A DNA stretch of 64,000 nucleotides from Nitzschia sp. DOCU1 (taxonomy: Eukaryota; Bacillariophyta; Bacillariophyceae; Bacillariales; Bacillariaceae), in contig OX595992.1 of NCBI GenBank assembly GCA_951394045.1, positions 1,054,001 to 1,118,000 on the forward strand, written 5' to 3'. The position numbers were made by a program, and so were the translations under genes. The number at the start of each line of letters is the position of its first letter. Within the stretch, counting starts at the first letter, position 1. Shown one piece after another: positions 1 through 10,974 of this stretch. Under the pieces are notes generated by a model. That model was not told where the DNA came from. It did not search any database and worked only from the letters and a program-made list of their open reading frames with translations.

Positions 1-441
1 ACCAGATCCTGAAAATACCTGCAAGTGGGCCTCAAATCGTCCAGGCGGGCTCTTGTTTGGCAGGATGATGTACGGTAGTCCGTTGGGCAAGGTTCCACTC
101 CGCACGTTTGGGTGAATGGGGAGAGGTTCAGAGGTAGTTTCTTTCTGCTTATCAGGCCCCAATCGATTGAGAGGAGAAATGTGAGGCAAAACACTTGGAT
201 GGGGTTCCATCTTGTTGCCTCGCAGTGTCGGCGTCGATTGACCGTTGCCCCCGTTTTCTCCACCGAATAAGTTGGTAAGCGAAAAGGCTCCCGATTTTCC
301 ACCATTACTGGACATTTTCAGCGGTGTACGTCTCGTCTGCATGCTGCTGCTCGTCGTCCAAGCGGAGGTTGTATAAGATAAGGCCATGGGAGTGGCGGTT
401 GACGCCGCCACTGCCACCAGGATTGCCGAGGAGATCTTCAT
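1..441 (-). CDS. M16 zinc peptidase, plastid (stromal processing peptidase-like), N-terminal part
   Basis: The first 147 codons of a gene read from 441 leftwards and run off the window edge. The protein opens with a hydrophobic signal segment (MKISSAILVAVAAS), then a Ser/Thr-rich stretch that could be a transit peptide. At about residue 118 the insulinase-type start appears: an NG-L-PY-I-L-PN pattern followed by PPGRFEAHLQVFSGSG. This matches the opening strand of M16 peptidases, and the PPGRF-AHL wording is typical of the plastid stromal processing peptidase branch. The Zn motif HxxEH lies outside the window, so catalytic competence cannot be judged. If it is the stromal processing peptidase, it removes transit peptides from imported plastid proteins. 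No intron is needed in this part. Another M16 member (PreP-like or an orphan) is possible. Confidence 0.75.
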   Translation of the reverse strand, partial: MKISSAILVAVAASTATPMALSYTTSAWTTSSSMQTRRTPLKMSSNGGKSGAFSLTNLFGGENGGNGQSTPTLRGNKMEPHPSVLPHISPLNRLGPDKQKETTSEPLPIHPNVRSGTLPNGLPYIILPNKSPPGRFEAHLQVFSGSG

Positions 442-1596
442 GATTGTTGTTGTGTGTCTTGCCGCAAACCTGGTTTCTTTCCGACCACTATGTGCTTTGC
501 TGAAACAGAGAACACTACCGACCGATAACCCAAGCAGAAACGATTGCAACTACAGTCCGAGGATGTCAATTGCAGAGTAGTGATACTTGATGATGTCCAG
601 CTGACAGTGGAATCTGAAATGTTTCTATCCACTTGAGCGGAAAGGAGATGGATCTCCTCGTGGCGCCTACAATCCAAGTGCATCATCAGCGTTGGCAGGA
701 GCATAAAGGGTCGGCAGCAAGCGCAAAGGTCTGCCCGTTGTTGCAGCAAATCGAAAGCGAGTGACGTAGTTTTTGTTGGGAGCTCGTCGTGCGTGCGTCT
801 TGCGCGGCTGTCGGCTTCCTTGCACGTGGAAGCAAACTTGTCGGACACCATACCCTTCCCGGACCTTATCGGACACCCTAAACGACCTCTCGGACCACTC
901 TTGACTTGATTGTGCTTCAATTCAAGACTATGAGACGAGAATTTGGCGCTATTTAGTGCTGAAATCACCCCAGCTTCTTAAATGTCCGGTTGAATAGTCT
1001 CAGTCCCTTACCGTCCGTTGCTACCGGTACCTATCGAAAGCGGGCATAGTACTTTTAAGAGAGAGAAGTATGTATCATTCAGCAAAATACCGGTAGCTCA
1101 GCCGATGTCACGATCCAAATCGATCGCGGTTGTAAACGGCGCGCCGGAAAGGCAGAGGACCAATCAAACGGCGGGACGAAGAAAAAGTTCTGTGGCGTCA
1201 TGTCGACGTCATACAGATGGCCTTCGATTTGAAACACGGATACTTCGTCACAGAGCCGATCACTGAAGAATTTCCTCTGTGTGAAAGCTATCGAGATGGC
1301 CCTCTTCACCATCGGCTTTGGATCAGAATTTTCCAAAAGTTCTGTTTCGACGTTTGTCGAGCGCGACCAGCTGTCGCCTTATCGGAGGACACTTCCGCCA
1401 ATGCCCATCAAATCGCATTTGTTCGAAAGGCCATCAGCAGGCTGGGCGGCCATCAATCAACTCGCTCGCCTCCTTCGCTTGAAGATTTTCTTCTCTTCTT
1501 GCAAGTCAAAATCGGCTCACAAATCCAGTGGCATTGCCCCCCGCTATATTCCTGATCATTGTTGGTGGCAAGTCACTCTTTCCTTCATTCTTAACG
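442..1596. other. Intergenic stretch between two divergent plastid-protein genes
   Basis: About 1.15 kb between the minus-strand M16 start and the plus-strand repeat-protein start. Several open frames of 60-170 codons occur on both strands, but none has a recognisable domain, an acceptable splice structure or codon use like the neighbours. It probably holds two promoters and 5' UTRs. I see no clear repeat or RNA gene. Confidence 0.5.
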
Positions 1597-3492
1597 ATGT
1601 TATCATCTCCTTTGTTCTTGGCAGCCGCAGTGGCTGTCATTCATACCAATGCCTTTGTCTTGACAAGTACCCCTCGCTTACCATCAAGTCTTGGCTTGAG
1701 TTATGATCCCTATCAAGGCAACGATTCGTCGTCGTCTCGCGATGCCTTGAAGGCTCGCACGGACATTCGAAACTTTTTGACGCAACGATCGATCCAATCC
1801 TTTGTCTTTTTGTTGAATCAGTGCCATGAAGAACACACGGTGCGCTGGTTAGAGGTACGTCGACTATACATGATCCGCGACTGATATTCAATCGTGAAAT
1901 CAGTCTTTCTCACTTCTCCCTTAGAACAAATTGGACTTTAAAAAAGTGGACAGCTTTCATGGAACGGGGGCCTTCAATCTGACGCTCTTTCCCGAATGGG
2001 ATTCGTTGTTTCTCGACTTGGCTACTCAAGATGCCGAAACGGTCATTATTGAAGTGGTCCAAAAGACGACCCACCGAGGATGGGGACATCAGGCAAATTA
2101 TGTCAACAGTATCAGCAGTAATACTGGAGGCGATGATGCAGAATCATCATCATCATCCAACCCGTGGACCCCACCAGCACCGTCACAAAAGTGGCCACCA
2201 GCACGAGGTAATCAAGCTGTCAAGAACTATTTGGCAAACCTCAATACTGCATCTTCTGAGAAGAAAGAGCCGTCAGATCCTCCCTCCAAAAAGCCAGTCC
2301 CCAAGGCTTTTGGCGCGCAAGCAAGTTACCTAGAGAGTCTCAGCCAGCCGCAGCCAAAAAAGGAAGAGGCACCCGAAGAAAAGCCCGCCGAAAACAGCAA
2401 GAAGCCCTCCTCGACGTCCGCCAAGAAGTGGGGTCCTCAACGCAACTACCTGGAATCTCTGTCGAGCAACACTATTGATGCGTCGTCAACGCCAACAGAA
2501 CCACCTTCGACGGAACTTCGGGTCAACCCACACATGGAAGAGGTACGTCAGGCATAACTGATATTTCTACAGGATTGCAACCTGTGACAAATGCCATCTC
2601 ACCCTGACTTGTCTTCCGTTCTGTATAGAAAACAAAAGAGTACCATTTTGAGATTGATCCCCCGTCTCTTGTGACTCGCATCATCTCGGTTCGAGAACAA
2701 ATTTCCAAAGAATGGAAAGAAGATTTGGACACTTTGGTACGAACTAACGACCGTATCCTGGACGAATACGAAGAGAACCAGCTTAAGGCCGAAGCAGCTG
2801 CTGATCTAGAAGACGACGATGAGGATGACGACGAAGAAGAGTCGGCCAAGGAAAAGGCCGCCAAGGGTAACAAGATGATGCCCAGTCCCTACAGCGCTTC
2901 TCAAGATGGCAAGACGTTGCTTTATGATCGCAGCGCCATGGCGTACTTGACTAACTCCATTGCTAGTCAAGACCGCGACTCATCGCCCTTTCGAAAGTCC
3001 AATTTTGATTTACTCTTGTTGCTCTGTACGCAAGAGAGTGTGCATCGCGTCTTGCGGGAGTATCTCGAGGATACCGACGATGAAATGTACATGGACAAGT
3101 ACGAGTGGCTCAATAACTTTTACAAGGCCAACGTCAAAGAATACTTTGATGGACATGAGTATTCTTTTGGTCGTGCCGACAAGTTTCTAGAGACCTTGTT
3201 GGTGCAGGCGCCCGTGGCTCGTGAAACGCGAACAGGAGGACTATATCTTATTAGCCCCATTGCTATGACGGAGGATATTCTTCGTGAGCGCTCCATGGTG
3301 GCCCGAGAATGGAAGTCGATTGTTGGCACTATCCCGGATGAGCACTTGGATCTTCGAAGAATCTTATTTTCACGTCATCTTATGGAAGCTACTACCGACT
3401 GGAAGCTGGATGGCATTAGCGCCGACACCCTTTACATCCCGGAGTCTTCCTTTTCGTTTCCTTCGAATGCTACCGTTGGTACCTTTGAGTAA
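1597..3492 (+). CDS. Predicted plastid protein with four short WGxQxxYLxSLS repeats; function unknown
   Basis: Three exons, 1597-1854, 1925-2542 and 2629-3492, join in phase 0 to give 579 residues. Both introns (70 and 86 nt) have GTACGT donors. The start at 1597 gives a signal peptide (MLSSPLFLAAAVAVIHTNAF) with an Asn-Ala-Phe junction, suggesting import into the secondary plastid. Residues about 35-145 form a compact domain of unknown family. A low-complexity linker follows, carrying four related motifs: GWGHQANYVNSISSN, KWPPARGNQAVKNYLANL, KAFGAQASYLESLS and KWGPQRNYLESLSSN. An acidic/coiled stretch with a DDDEDDDEEE run and an alpha-helical C-terminal domain end the protein. I do not recognise the C-terminal domain. 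Spaced aromatic motifs in a disordered linker recall sticker repeats that bind a multimeric partner, but that is inference. Confidence 0.8.
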
Positions 3493-3924
3493 ACGACCAA
3501 CAAAGGTACATTTCGTGTTTCGCCACCATTCACAAGCCATGTCGAGACAAACCGCTCGTGTCCTACCATATTTCACACATCGCTCCGTTGAAAAAATGAC
3601 CTCCTACGAATGAATGGACATTACTCACTTTGGAGTTACGCGGGTTGGGAGCTCGCCGAACTACACGGATCAATCAATCATCGCTTCAACACAAGTATGG
3701 CTCACCCCGGATTGACCGTTCCAAACCTGATCCTGGCTCGGAGCTACGAGAGGAACTCAATTTTATTAAAACCACACACACATCACCTATAACACTTATA
3801 GTTCGTCTACTAAGCATGTGCGAGGCGTAGTGTTGGCTCAATGACTTTTTCTTTAGTAGCATCTGGGTTCCGTATATAAAAGTGCCAGTCTATGAAGCCA
3901 ACGTTAGCACCAAGTCCTGCCTAG
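3493..3924. other. Convergent intergenic stretch
   Basis: 432 bp between the stop of the repeat protein (plus) and the stop of the K+ channel (minus). Nothing coding is supported; it likely contains the two 3' UTRs. Confidence 0.5.
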
Positions 3925-6900
3925 CTAGTAGTGAGTGGAGTTGTTTCTCCTGTGAGCGTATTCATAAGGTTGAAACGAAAAGGGCGTCGACGTCAGCTCT
4001 GACTTGGTCGTCGCTGCAGAGCTTGTGTTATCAGGCGTGCTCGAGTCAAAAGTACCACCAATGCTACTAACAACTTCGTTCGTCGGGGTAGTAGTGGGAA
4101 CAAAGATATTGGTACCAAATCCACTGCCCCAAGCATAGAAAGGTTGAGACCCACCTATCGAAGCTTTCGAGTGTGTACTTCGATTAGATATGGTCTGTGA
4201 CTCGCTTTCTGCCATTTTGGCCAGGTTGAGATTGGAACGGTGCCGTTGAATCATTCCGGCAATAATGGCCTTACTGTTCAATACTTTCTCGTCGTTGAGA
4301 TCGAGCTTCTTGAACGCCGCAAATGTGAGCTTGATGTCCTCCTCCGTGACCTTCCCGAGACGTACTAGCATGGCCAGACAGAACATTTCCCTTGTACACT
4401 CGTCGAGTCCACCAGGATTTTCGGTCGCTAAATTGAGCCGCCGGACCAACGGGCCGGTGGCTAGCTCACGAAGGGCACTATCATCAAGTGCATCTCCAAA
4501 TTGGGTCAAAACGGCTCTCTCGGTTCTACGTCGGCGCAGCTCTAGCGGAATCATACTGATCATGGACATGTTGTTGAGGAGAATGGTCCCGGCGACAAGA
4601 ATGTAAATCGTCGCAAACAACTTCCCTCCTTTGGTATACGGACAAATATCGCCATATCCCACTGTCTATTTTTCAGCAAACGACGACAAGGGCAAAAGGA
4701 GACGATTAGCGACGCTTCCGTAGAAAGAATCATTGCAGGCGACCACTACTGCCAGGACTTACCGTCAACAGAACCGTCGTAAAGTACCAACTATCGATGA
4801 AAGAAAAACCCTCGATAAAGTAGAATCCAAAACATCCAGTCCCAATGATAACAAGGGAGTTGATCAACGCCTCTCGTAGGGTCAGAAAGACATATCTGGC
4901 ATTCTTCACTCCATTGAATTCATCTTCCAAGTCTACCGATTCCGATGATTCGGAACTCGAGCTCTCGCTACTAGAACAGCTCGACTCGTCGTCATCGCCG
5001 TCGTTGTCCTCCTCGTCGGGAGATTCTGTCGTGCTACCCTTCGAACTTTCGTTGTAGTCGTTCTCGGATTGCGGCGGCGGGGGTATGTCCATTGTAGTGC
5101 CCGTCCCTTCTAGAATGGTGGCTGGCACACCGAGATCGGCGCTATACCGTCGGATTCCAGTCTTCCCTCCTAGACCGAGATTCAAATTACCGCCTTGCAT
5201 GACAAAAGACTCATGCCGAGAGTGCGTTTGGCGATGCAAGATTTGGCTGGTGGATGGCGATGGTGGCGTGTATCGGGGGGAATTCTGGGTCAGCGGCACG
5301 CTGCGACTAGATGGTGAGTCGTCGGGCAATGTTGCGACAGTCGGTATGGGACTGTGGACCCCCAAGGTTGGCGACGTTTCCAAATCAGCCGACGCGCTCT
5401 TCTTGAAATTGTTTCCATTTCGTTCAAGCGGGGGCGTGCAAGGCATGCCGCGCTCACTAAATGCAAATCCCTGAACCTGTTCTTGGAAAGTTCCTCGGTG
5501 TTCACGTTTCATTCGCTTTGAAGAATGACCAGGAGGGTCACCGTCACCATTGATTTCGGCCGACGGGGTGAAATTCTGTTGGTACTCCTTCTTTTGCCTA
5601 CGGAACTGCTTGCGCCTTCGCTCCGCAGCGTCCCGAATGTTCTGGAGACGAACACAGTTGGGACAAGACTTAATCCGATTGGCCCGAGCCGCTCGGAAGG
5701 AGCTCTCATCCAACATTCCTGCAATGTAAGAACCAAGCAACAAACCAATACATGCCACACCAAAGTAGATGAAAATGGAACAAACCACCTTGGCACCATC
5801 CGAAGTAGGTACGAAATCGCCGAGACCTTTAATAGAAAAGTACAATGGTTCAGCCTCCCGCAAGTAATTGCAATTCGCCTCCACGGCTACAGGGTTAAAT
5901 TGACGTACCTGCCGTGGTCAAAGTTATGACTGCAAAGTAAATGCAATCTAACTTGCCCCAACCTTCTTGCAGCCCAAAGATATATAAAGCAGCAATCACA
6001 TAAACTCCAAAGTAAAAAGCAATGTAACCCGAAGCACTTTCGAATTGCTTTGGCGCGTTGGTCACTGTAAAGAATTCACGCTGACGCGTCTTACAGACAG
6101 GGCATACAAAGGTAGGGTACTTCTCGTTGTCGTCGTCAAATCCCGATTCCGGCAAGAAACGACGTCGGTCGGGTTTGCTGAAACGTCTCGTCACGTTCGA
6201 AAAAGGAGCTGATTCCAAAACTTTCTTGCCACCTTCCAGAAGTGGTTTAAAATTGACCGCCCTCCTGGCTTTTTCTAGTCCGTCTGGTTCAAACTCATAC
6301 GGGTGAATCTTATCGTCGACAGTGTTTTTCGACTGTTTTTCCCCGTTATAACTCTTGAGTCCAGTTCCCAACAGTGGAGACATCTCCGAGCTGGGGAAGA
6401 AAGAATCTGAGACATCATGATTTCTGCCAGATAGCCAAGAGAAGGAAGTTTCAATGGAGCCAGTGCTGTTGTGACCCCAGGCGTTCATGGCACTCCTCAT
6501 CCGAGAATCGTTCCCGGGAGCACCTGCGTCCACACTATAAGTTCTGTTGGGAATCTCAATGTCCGTGTGGTAGCGGCCGGCGAAATCCAAACTATTCGCC
6601 CGCATGGGCGGATAGGGGCGGAGCATAGGTGCCCCGGGCACTTGCCATTGGGGGGCTGCATTGGGATCTATGCCCGAGCTTGGTGTGCTTCCTGAATGAT
6701 GCGACGATAGGGGCGACCAAGAAAACGGGTGACTGGTTTTCCGAACATGCTGACGTGTCTGCGGCAAGCTCCAGTCGGGGCTTGGCATGTAGCCTCCAAA
6801 GGTAGAAGTCGGGAGGGAGGAATGTAAAACATGAGGATCGCCCGACGCCAATGAGGAAGAATCCTCTGAATCCAACATCAAACCAGGGGCCGACTTTCGA

Positions 6901-8444
6901 CCTCGATAAGAATCTCGTCGTTGTCGGACACGGAAAGATCGGCGTTGTGTGGCTGGTCCCTCGTGCATTCCCGTACCAAGAGCAAACGTGGAAAATTGAT
7001 TCATAGCATCTTGCTTGGCGGGTACACGTGTTTGTCCCGACGAGACCTGACTTTCCTTACTTCCCTTGCCATGCGCCTGACTTTCTATATTTCCCTTGCC
7101 ATCATCCTTGTTCGTTGCTTCCACCTGCCGAGATTTGTTGCGATTGCTACCATTCACTGGCTTGTTACCGATTTGATGAACGTAATCATCATCGTCGTCG
7201 TCGTCATGAGCACCCGGCGCAGGCGGCAACGGAATCCTGTCCTGTTCCATACCTCTCCATTCTTTGCTTCCCGTCGACAGAGTGGCTGCTGCAGCATCTC
7301 CTGATCGTTGCCGTCGATGTCCTCGTCCACTTGCCGATGTGCCGCTACGACCTCCACCCCCTCCTCGGCCACTCGAACTACCACTGGATTTAGAAAAGCG
7401 TATCGCCGTACGATAAGACCGCCGTCCCGTCGTTTTTTCATCATCCGCCGATGCCTTCTCCTCCCAGTCCAATGGTTGCGTATGAGTGGAGCCTTCCGCA
7501 GTCTGCTTGGTTTCATCCCCCGAGTCGTCCGATAAGACCATCACAACCGTCTCGTCGGTAGTCCCTTTGGCCTCTCCTTCCCCAGAACTGCCGATATTCT
7601 CCATAACGGCCGTATCCATACTTGATAATCGTGCCTGTAATTGTGGCTCGTGCTGATTCGTGTTTGGTTGCTTTCGTAAAATTCCATTAATGTCAAGGGC
7701 TTTTTGGGTGGACGATCCAAATGACATGTTGGTGGTCGTCTCCTGCACCTGTACCTGTCCCTGACTACTGACTCTCAAATCATCCAGAAAAGCATCCAAA
7801 CGTCGAAGGTGTCCCTCTGATGCAGGTGATGTGGAATTGGAAGACTGGACGTAACTTCGCTCTGGGGTTTTGGCATCCGCAGACGGGGGAATTAAACCAG
7901 ATGCGAGATACGGATCAGGGTGCTGGAGATGTTGAGGTAAGTGGGAATAATAAGTAGGCATTCGTTGCTGGGAATAAGGAAAATGTTGTTGTTGTTGTTG
8001 CTGCTGCTGCTGATTGCTCTGTACAGAAGAGCCTGCCTTGTGTGACAAAGAATCTCCTCCCGGCGAAAAATGCAAATGTATTCGATGCTGATTCAGGTGC
8101 GGACTTTCCCACGAACTGAGACTGGTATTTCCCGGCGAGGATGGAGCCATGGGCGCCAACAAACGGGCTGGAGGTGGTGGGGGCGGGGGGAGATAATCCG
8201 CCTCCCCATGACCATCCTCGTCTTCTGTAGTAAAACTCCCCAGTGGTGACAACAATCGCATGTGATGATCCGATGACTCGTCAGCTTCACTGACGGACGG
8301 TTCGCTCATGAAGAGGTTGTGGCTGTCGTCATCTTCCACACCGTAGCCGTTTCCTTTCCACTTTGGAGCCGGATTTCGTTGCTGCAATAAATCGGCTTTG
8401 AGGTATTGCAGCTTTTCCGAGTTATCCTCTGAAGAATCCCCCAT
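3925..8444 (-). CDS. Two-pore-domain potassium channel with long disordered N-terminus
   Basis: Exons 8444-5909, 5826-4763 and 4665-3925 give 1446 residues; the introns are 82 and 97 nt. Both introns interrupt or abut the codons of the two selectivity filters. Filter 1 is TTAGLGDFVP (about 843-852), preceded by TM1. TM2 is CSIFIYFGVACIGLLLGSY. After a ~290-residue acidic/Ser-rich linker come TM3, filter 2 TTVGYGD (about 1200-1206) and TM4. This is the M1-P1-M2/M3-P2-M4 plan of TPK channels. The C-terminal tail has a helical segment with an AFKKLDLND element that resembles a degenerate EF-hand. The first ~780 residues are low complexity, with poly-Q, poly-P and Ser/Gly tracts. A CPVC pair at about 781 and a CPNC pair at about 900 flank the first pore unit. 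It should be a K+ channel in the vacuolar or plasma membrane; location is not evident. Confidence 0.88.
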
Positions 8445-9410
8445 ATTATTCTGTGATAATAATAATGTAGCACAGACCTCCCGTTCGAATTCACAGCACC
8501 GTTAATCTTCGAGTAGAACGCGCGTATCGATTTGAGATCATGGAAGTCCGATAGAGAAACAGAATAGTAACGGGAACAATCGTTGACGTCTTGGTCTCAA
8601 CAACGAAAACTAACGAAAAGTTAGACTTTCGAGAAAGACGAAGAGGCGCAGAGGAAAACGCTTCTGCAGCCTCAATAAGTCGCTTTGGTTGATACAATGG
8701 GTCTGCTGCGACCTTCTTCCGTGTTGTTTCAGTATCAATGACTGTCGAAAACAACACCCACGACCACAAAATTGTCGTCAGACAGAGTCGTAAAGGGGTG
8801 GGATGGAAGTGAAAGAGCGCGGAAGGGCGGCAAAAAAGCCCGTGGTGACGCCAAATTTCTCGCGGCAATCGTGCAGGGCATGTGATGTCGTCGTCGTGCC
8901 GTGGCTACTTTTCTCACCACCGATTTCAGCTTCAAAGTTTACGGACGGACGGTAGGCTAACAAGCGCGCGACGCGCGATCACAAAGAATTATTTGATTCC
9001 TAGGACTGCAAACCCGTGTAGAGGAAGAGGAAACCTTTTTTCATCATCCCGCACCCACTGTAGTTGTGGCCTGCTCAAGCTCTCAGATTCGGACGATGAC
9101 AGTGGTACCGAGTAAGAAAACTATTGTGAATTTTTAATGAAGCGATGCATGATTGGATTATGGATGCCTGCACAATCGTGGCTCGGAGGGAGAATCTCCG
9201 TCCACCGTCTAGCATCCCTGGCAACAAAGATAGCAAATGCGTGCGAGAAGGATTGGCAATTCAATATGTTAACGATGATGAGGCTTTGGACAAAGCCCCT
9301 AGGTGCGTACATTTTTGCATTTGATATACTCGAAGCGGAGGGTGTTGCTTTTCGGAGACCCACTTTCAACTCGCCAGCTAGCGACTGGTACCAGCCTTTT
9401 TGCGGAAACG
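8445..9410. other. Intergenic stretch upstream of the K+ channel
   Basis: 966 bp between the channel start and the stop of the lumen protein (both minus strand). Open frames here (for example 8491-8868 minus) show no domain and no neighbour-like structure. It presumably carries the channel promoter and 5' UTR. No repeat or RNA gene is seen. Confidence 0.5.
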
Positions 9411-10154
9411 CTATGATCGGTTCTTCCATGGCAAAACTACCGGATTGTAGACTCCAGCATCCGCATCCCCATCATATTCTTCTCGGTTTAGCACGTTTTC
9501 TTCTTCTACTCGTTTCCGTGCTGCTTGCAGCTTGTCTTGGGGCATGTACTTGAGAAAGATGAATAAGTTTTCCCGACAGTTTTGCATGGAAGATGTAAGA
9601 AAGGATCTTTGCGCATCGGACAAGGGACCTTCACCCAAATTATCCTTGACAAAATCAATGGCTCCTTGTAGCGCGTCGACGGCTTCGTATCCGGCTTCGC
9701 TGGCCGTCACCAACTCATCCTTGGGGTTGACAAAACTGGAAGCATAGTTTATTTGATCCAGGAGACGGTAGTTCTTTTCCACTAGTTTGAGAGTGAGCTT
9801 CATTTTGGCTTTGAGATCTTGTTGTTTGGTAGCCTTATTCACAAATCGTTCTTGCTGTACAGTTGCTTCTTGGACTCGACTGATCAGGTAGAGCGATTCT
9901 TGCAGCTTGTCGGGGTCGGGGGTGTAGGCATTTGCTGGCTTGACGCAAGCCATTGTCAAAAATGCTGCAGTAGATGATATCAAGTAATCTCGCCTTGCCA
10001 GTTCAGCAACGAACGACGCATCCAAAAGCTTGTCATCTGCTGCCGGCCGATGGACCTTACGCACTGTTGGTTGCATCCATGCTTCCGACCCACTGCAAAG
10101 GAAGGCCAGTTTCAAGACACAGAGGAATTCGACAAATGTCCAAAGCGTGGTCAT
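9411..10154 (-). CDS. Predicted thylakoid lumen protein with twin-arginine signal
   Basis: I chose the ATG at 10154 rather than the upstream in-frame ATG at 10211. From 10154 the protein begins MTTLWTFVEFLCVLKLAFLC, a clear signal peptide ending SEAW-MQP, an Ala-Trp junction of the ASAFAP type. About 40 residues later a second targeting segment appears: ELARRDYLISS, a hydrophobic stretch, then PANA-Y. This twin-arginine plus Ala-x-Ala site predicts Tat export into the thylakoid lumen. The mature part (about 170 residues) is alpha-helical, with repeated Leu/Lys helices, like small lumenal PSII-associated four-helix proteins. I cannot assign it to PsbQ or another named family. It has 247 codons and no intron. 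Confidence 0.75.
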   Translation of the reverse strand: MTTLWTFVEFLCVLKLAFLCSGSEAWMQPTVRKVHRPAADDKLLDASFVAELARRDYLISSTAAFLTMACVKPANAYTPDPDKLQESLYLISRVQEATVQQERFVNKATKQQDLKAKMKLTLKLVEKNYRLLDQINYASSFVNPKDELVTASEAGYEAVDALQGAIDFVKDNLGEGPLSDAQRSFLTSSMQNCRENLFIFLKYMPQDKLQAARKRVEEENVLNREEYDGDADAGVYNPVVLPWKNRS

Positions 10155-10367
10155 TGTTGAGCTGCCAATACACTTTCGTCTATGATGAATAAAGATGAAC
10201 AATAGACGCAATGGTGACCATGGTCAAAGAACACGTCGCCGCCGAAAAACAAAAAGATGAGGAGAGAGGCCCGCTGACGTTTTTGTTGGCGGGGCGGTGC
10301 AATCAAACGGTCGAAGATGTCGATTATCGAATAAGTGGATTAAAAACCACTTTGCGAGAGTATTTCG
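10155..10367. promoter_or_regulatory. Left remnant of the promoter region between the lumen protein and the retroelement
   Basis: 213 bp from the lumen protein start to the first base of the retroelement. It must hold the lumen gene's proximal promoter. Together with 17350-17664 it would form a ~530 bp divergent intergenic region before the insertion. An open frame at 10211 runs into the element and is not supported as a gene. Confidence 0.45.
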
Positions 10368-10540
10368 TGACGCAAGCGTCAAGCTACTCCCGTCGACTAC
10401 TAGACGGTTGCCCGATGTACTAGTGCTACTGGTAGTCGTGCCTTGAGGTGTTTCAAATGGCCTAAGCCCCCTTTTCGGGCTTCCCCCTCAAAGTCCATCG
10501 CCTTGCCTCGATTGCTCAAGGTTTAAGGGATGGTGGGCGG
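10368..10540 (-). repeat. Split direct repeat B2 (outer copy)
   Basis: 173 bp beginning TGACGCAAGCGTCAAGC on the plus strand and ending GGGATGGTGGGCGG; identical by eye to 10730-10902. It forms the 3' end of the element in coding direction. The first 15 bases contain a GACGC-AA-GCGTC palindrome. Confidence 0.9.
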
Positions 10541-10729
10541 GTTTTTAAAACGCTACAGCTAGACGCAAGGGGCGATGACTCTTCGTTTCCGATGAGATTG
10601 TGACTTCTCTCTCACTCTCTCATCGGGTCGCCCCTCCGAAGCTAGTCTCTGGCTTCCGGTCATTCCGATAGTTTGTGGCCAGAACTTCTTCGGGGCTTCT
10701 GTCCGTCCGTCCGTCGCCGGGAGTATACA
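10541..10729 (-). repeat. Split direct repeat A2 (internal copy)
   Basis: 189 bp from GTTTTTAAAACGCTACAGC to CGCCGGGAGTATACA on the plus strand, matching 17161-17349. It lies between the two B copies, so A2-B1 here has the same junction that a circular intermediate would have (GTATACA|TGACGC). Confidence 0.9.
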
Positions 10730-10902
10730 TGACGCAAGCGTCAAGCTACTCCCGTCGACTACTAGACGGTTGCCCGATGTACTAGTGCTACTGGTAGTCG
10801 TGCCTTGAGGTGTTTCAAATGGCCTAAGCCCCCTTTTCGGGCTTCCCCCTCAAAGTCCATCGCCTTGCCTCGATTGCTCAAGGTTTAAGGGATGGTGGGC
10901 GG
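10730..10902 (-). repeat. Split direct repeat B1 (inner copy)
   Basis: 173 bp second copy of B. After it (10903 onward) unique sequence starts, followed within 72 bp by the stop of the recombinase ORF at 10975. Confidence 0.9.
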
Positions 10903-10974
10903 CCAGTGAACTCCCGATGTGACTCAGCTCCCTTAAGCCTTCTTCTTGGATCGTGTGTTGACTTCTTCGTCCCA

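Noticed and set aside
438..968. 176-codon minus frame upstream of the M16 gene
   Set aside because: Different frame from the peptidase, no homology, likely 5' UTR or promoter.
10211..10423. Plus-strand frame starting MVTMVKEH and running into the retroelement
   Set aside because: Crosses the host-element boundary; the part before it has no recognisable feature.
10559..10744. Small frame of 61 codons found almost identically at 10559-10744 and 17179-17364 (minus)
   Set aside because: It is carried by the split repeat A and is duplicated for that reason; no evidence for a peptide.
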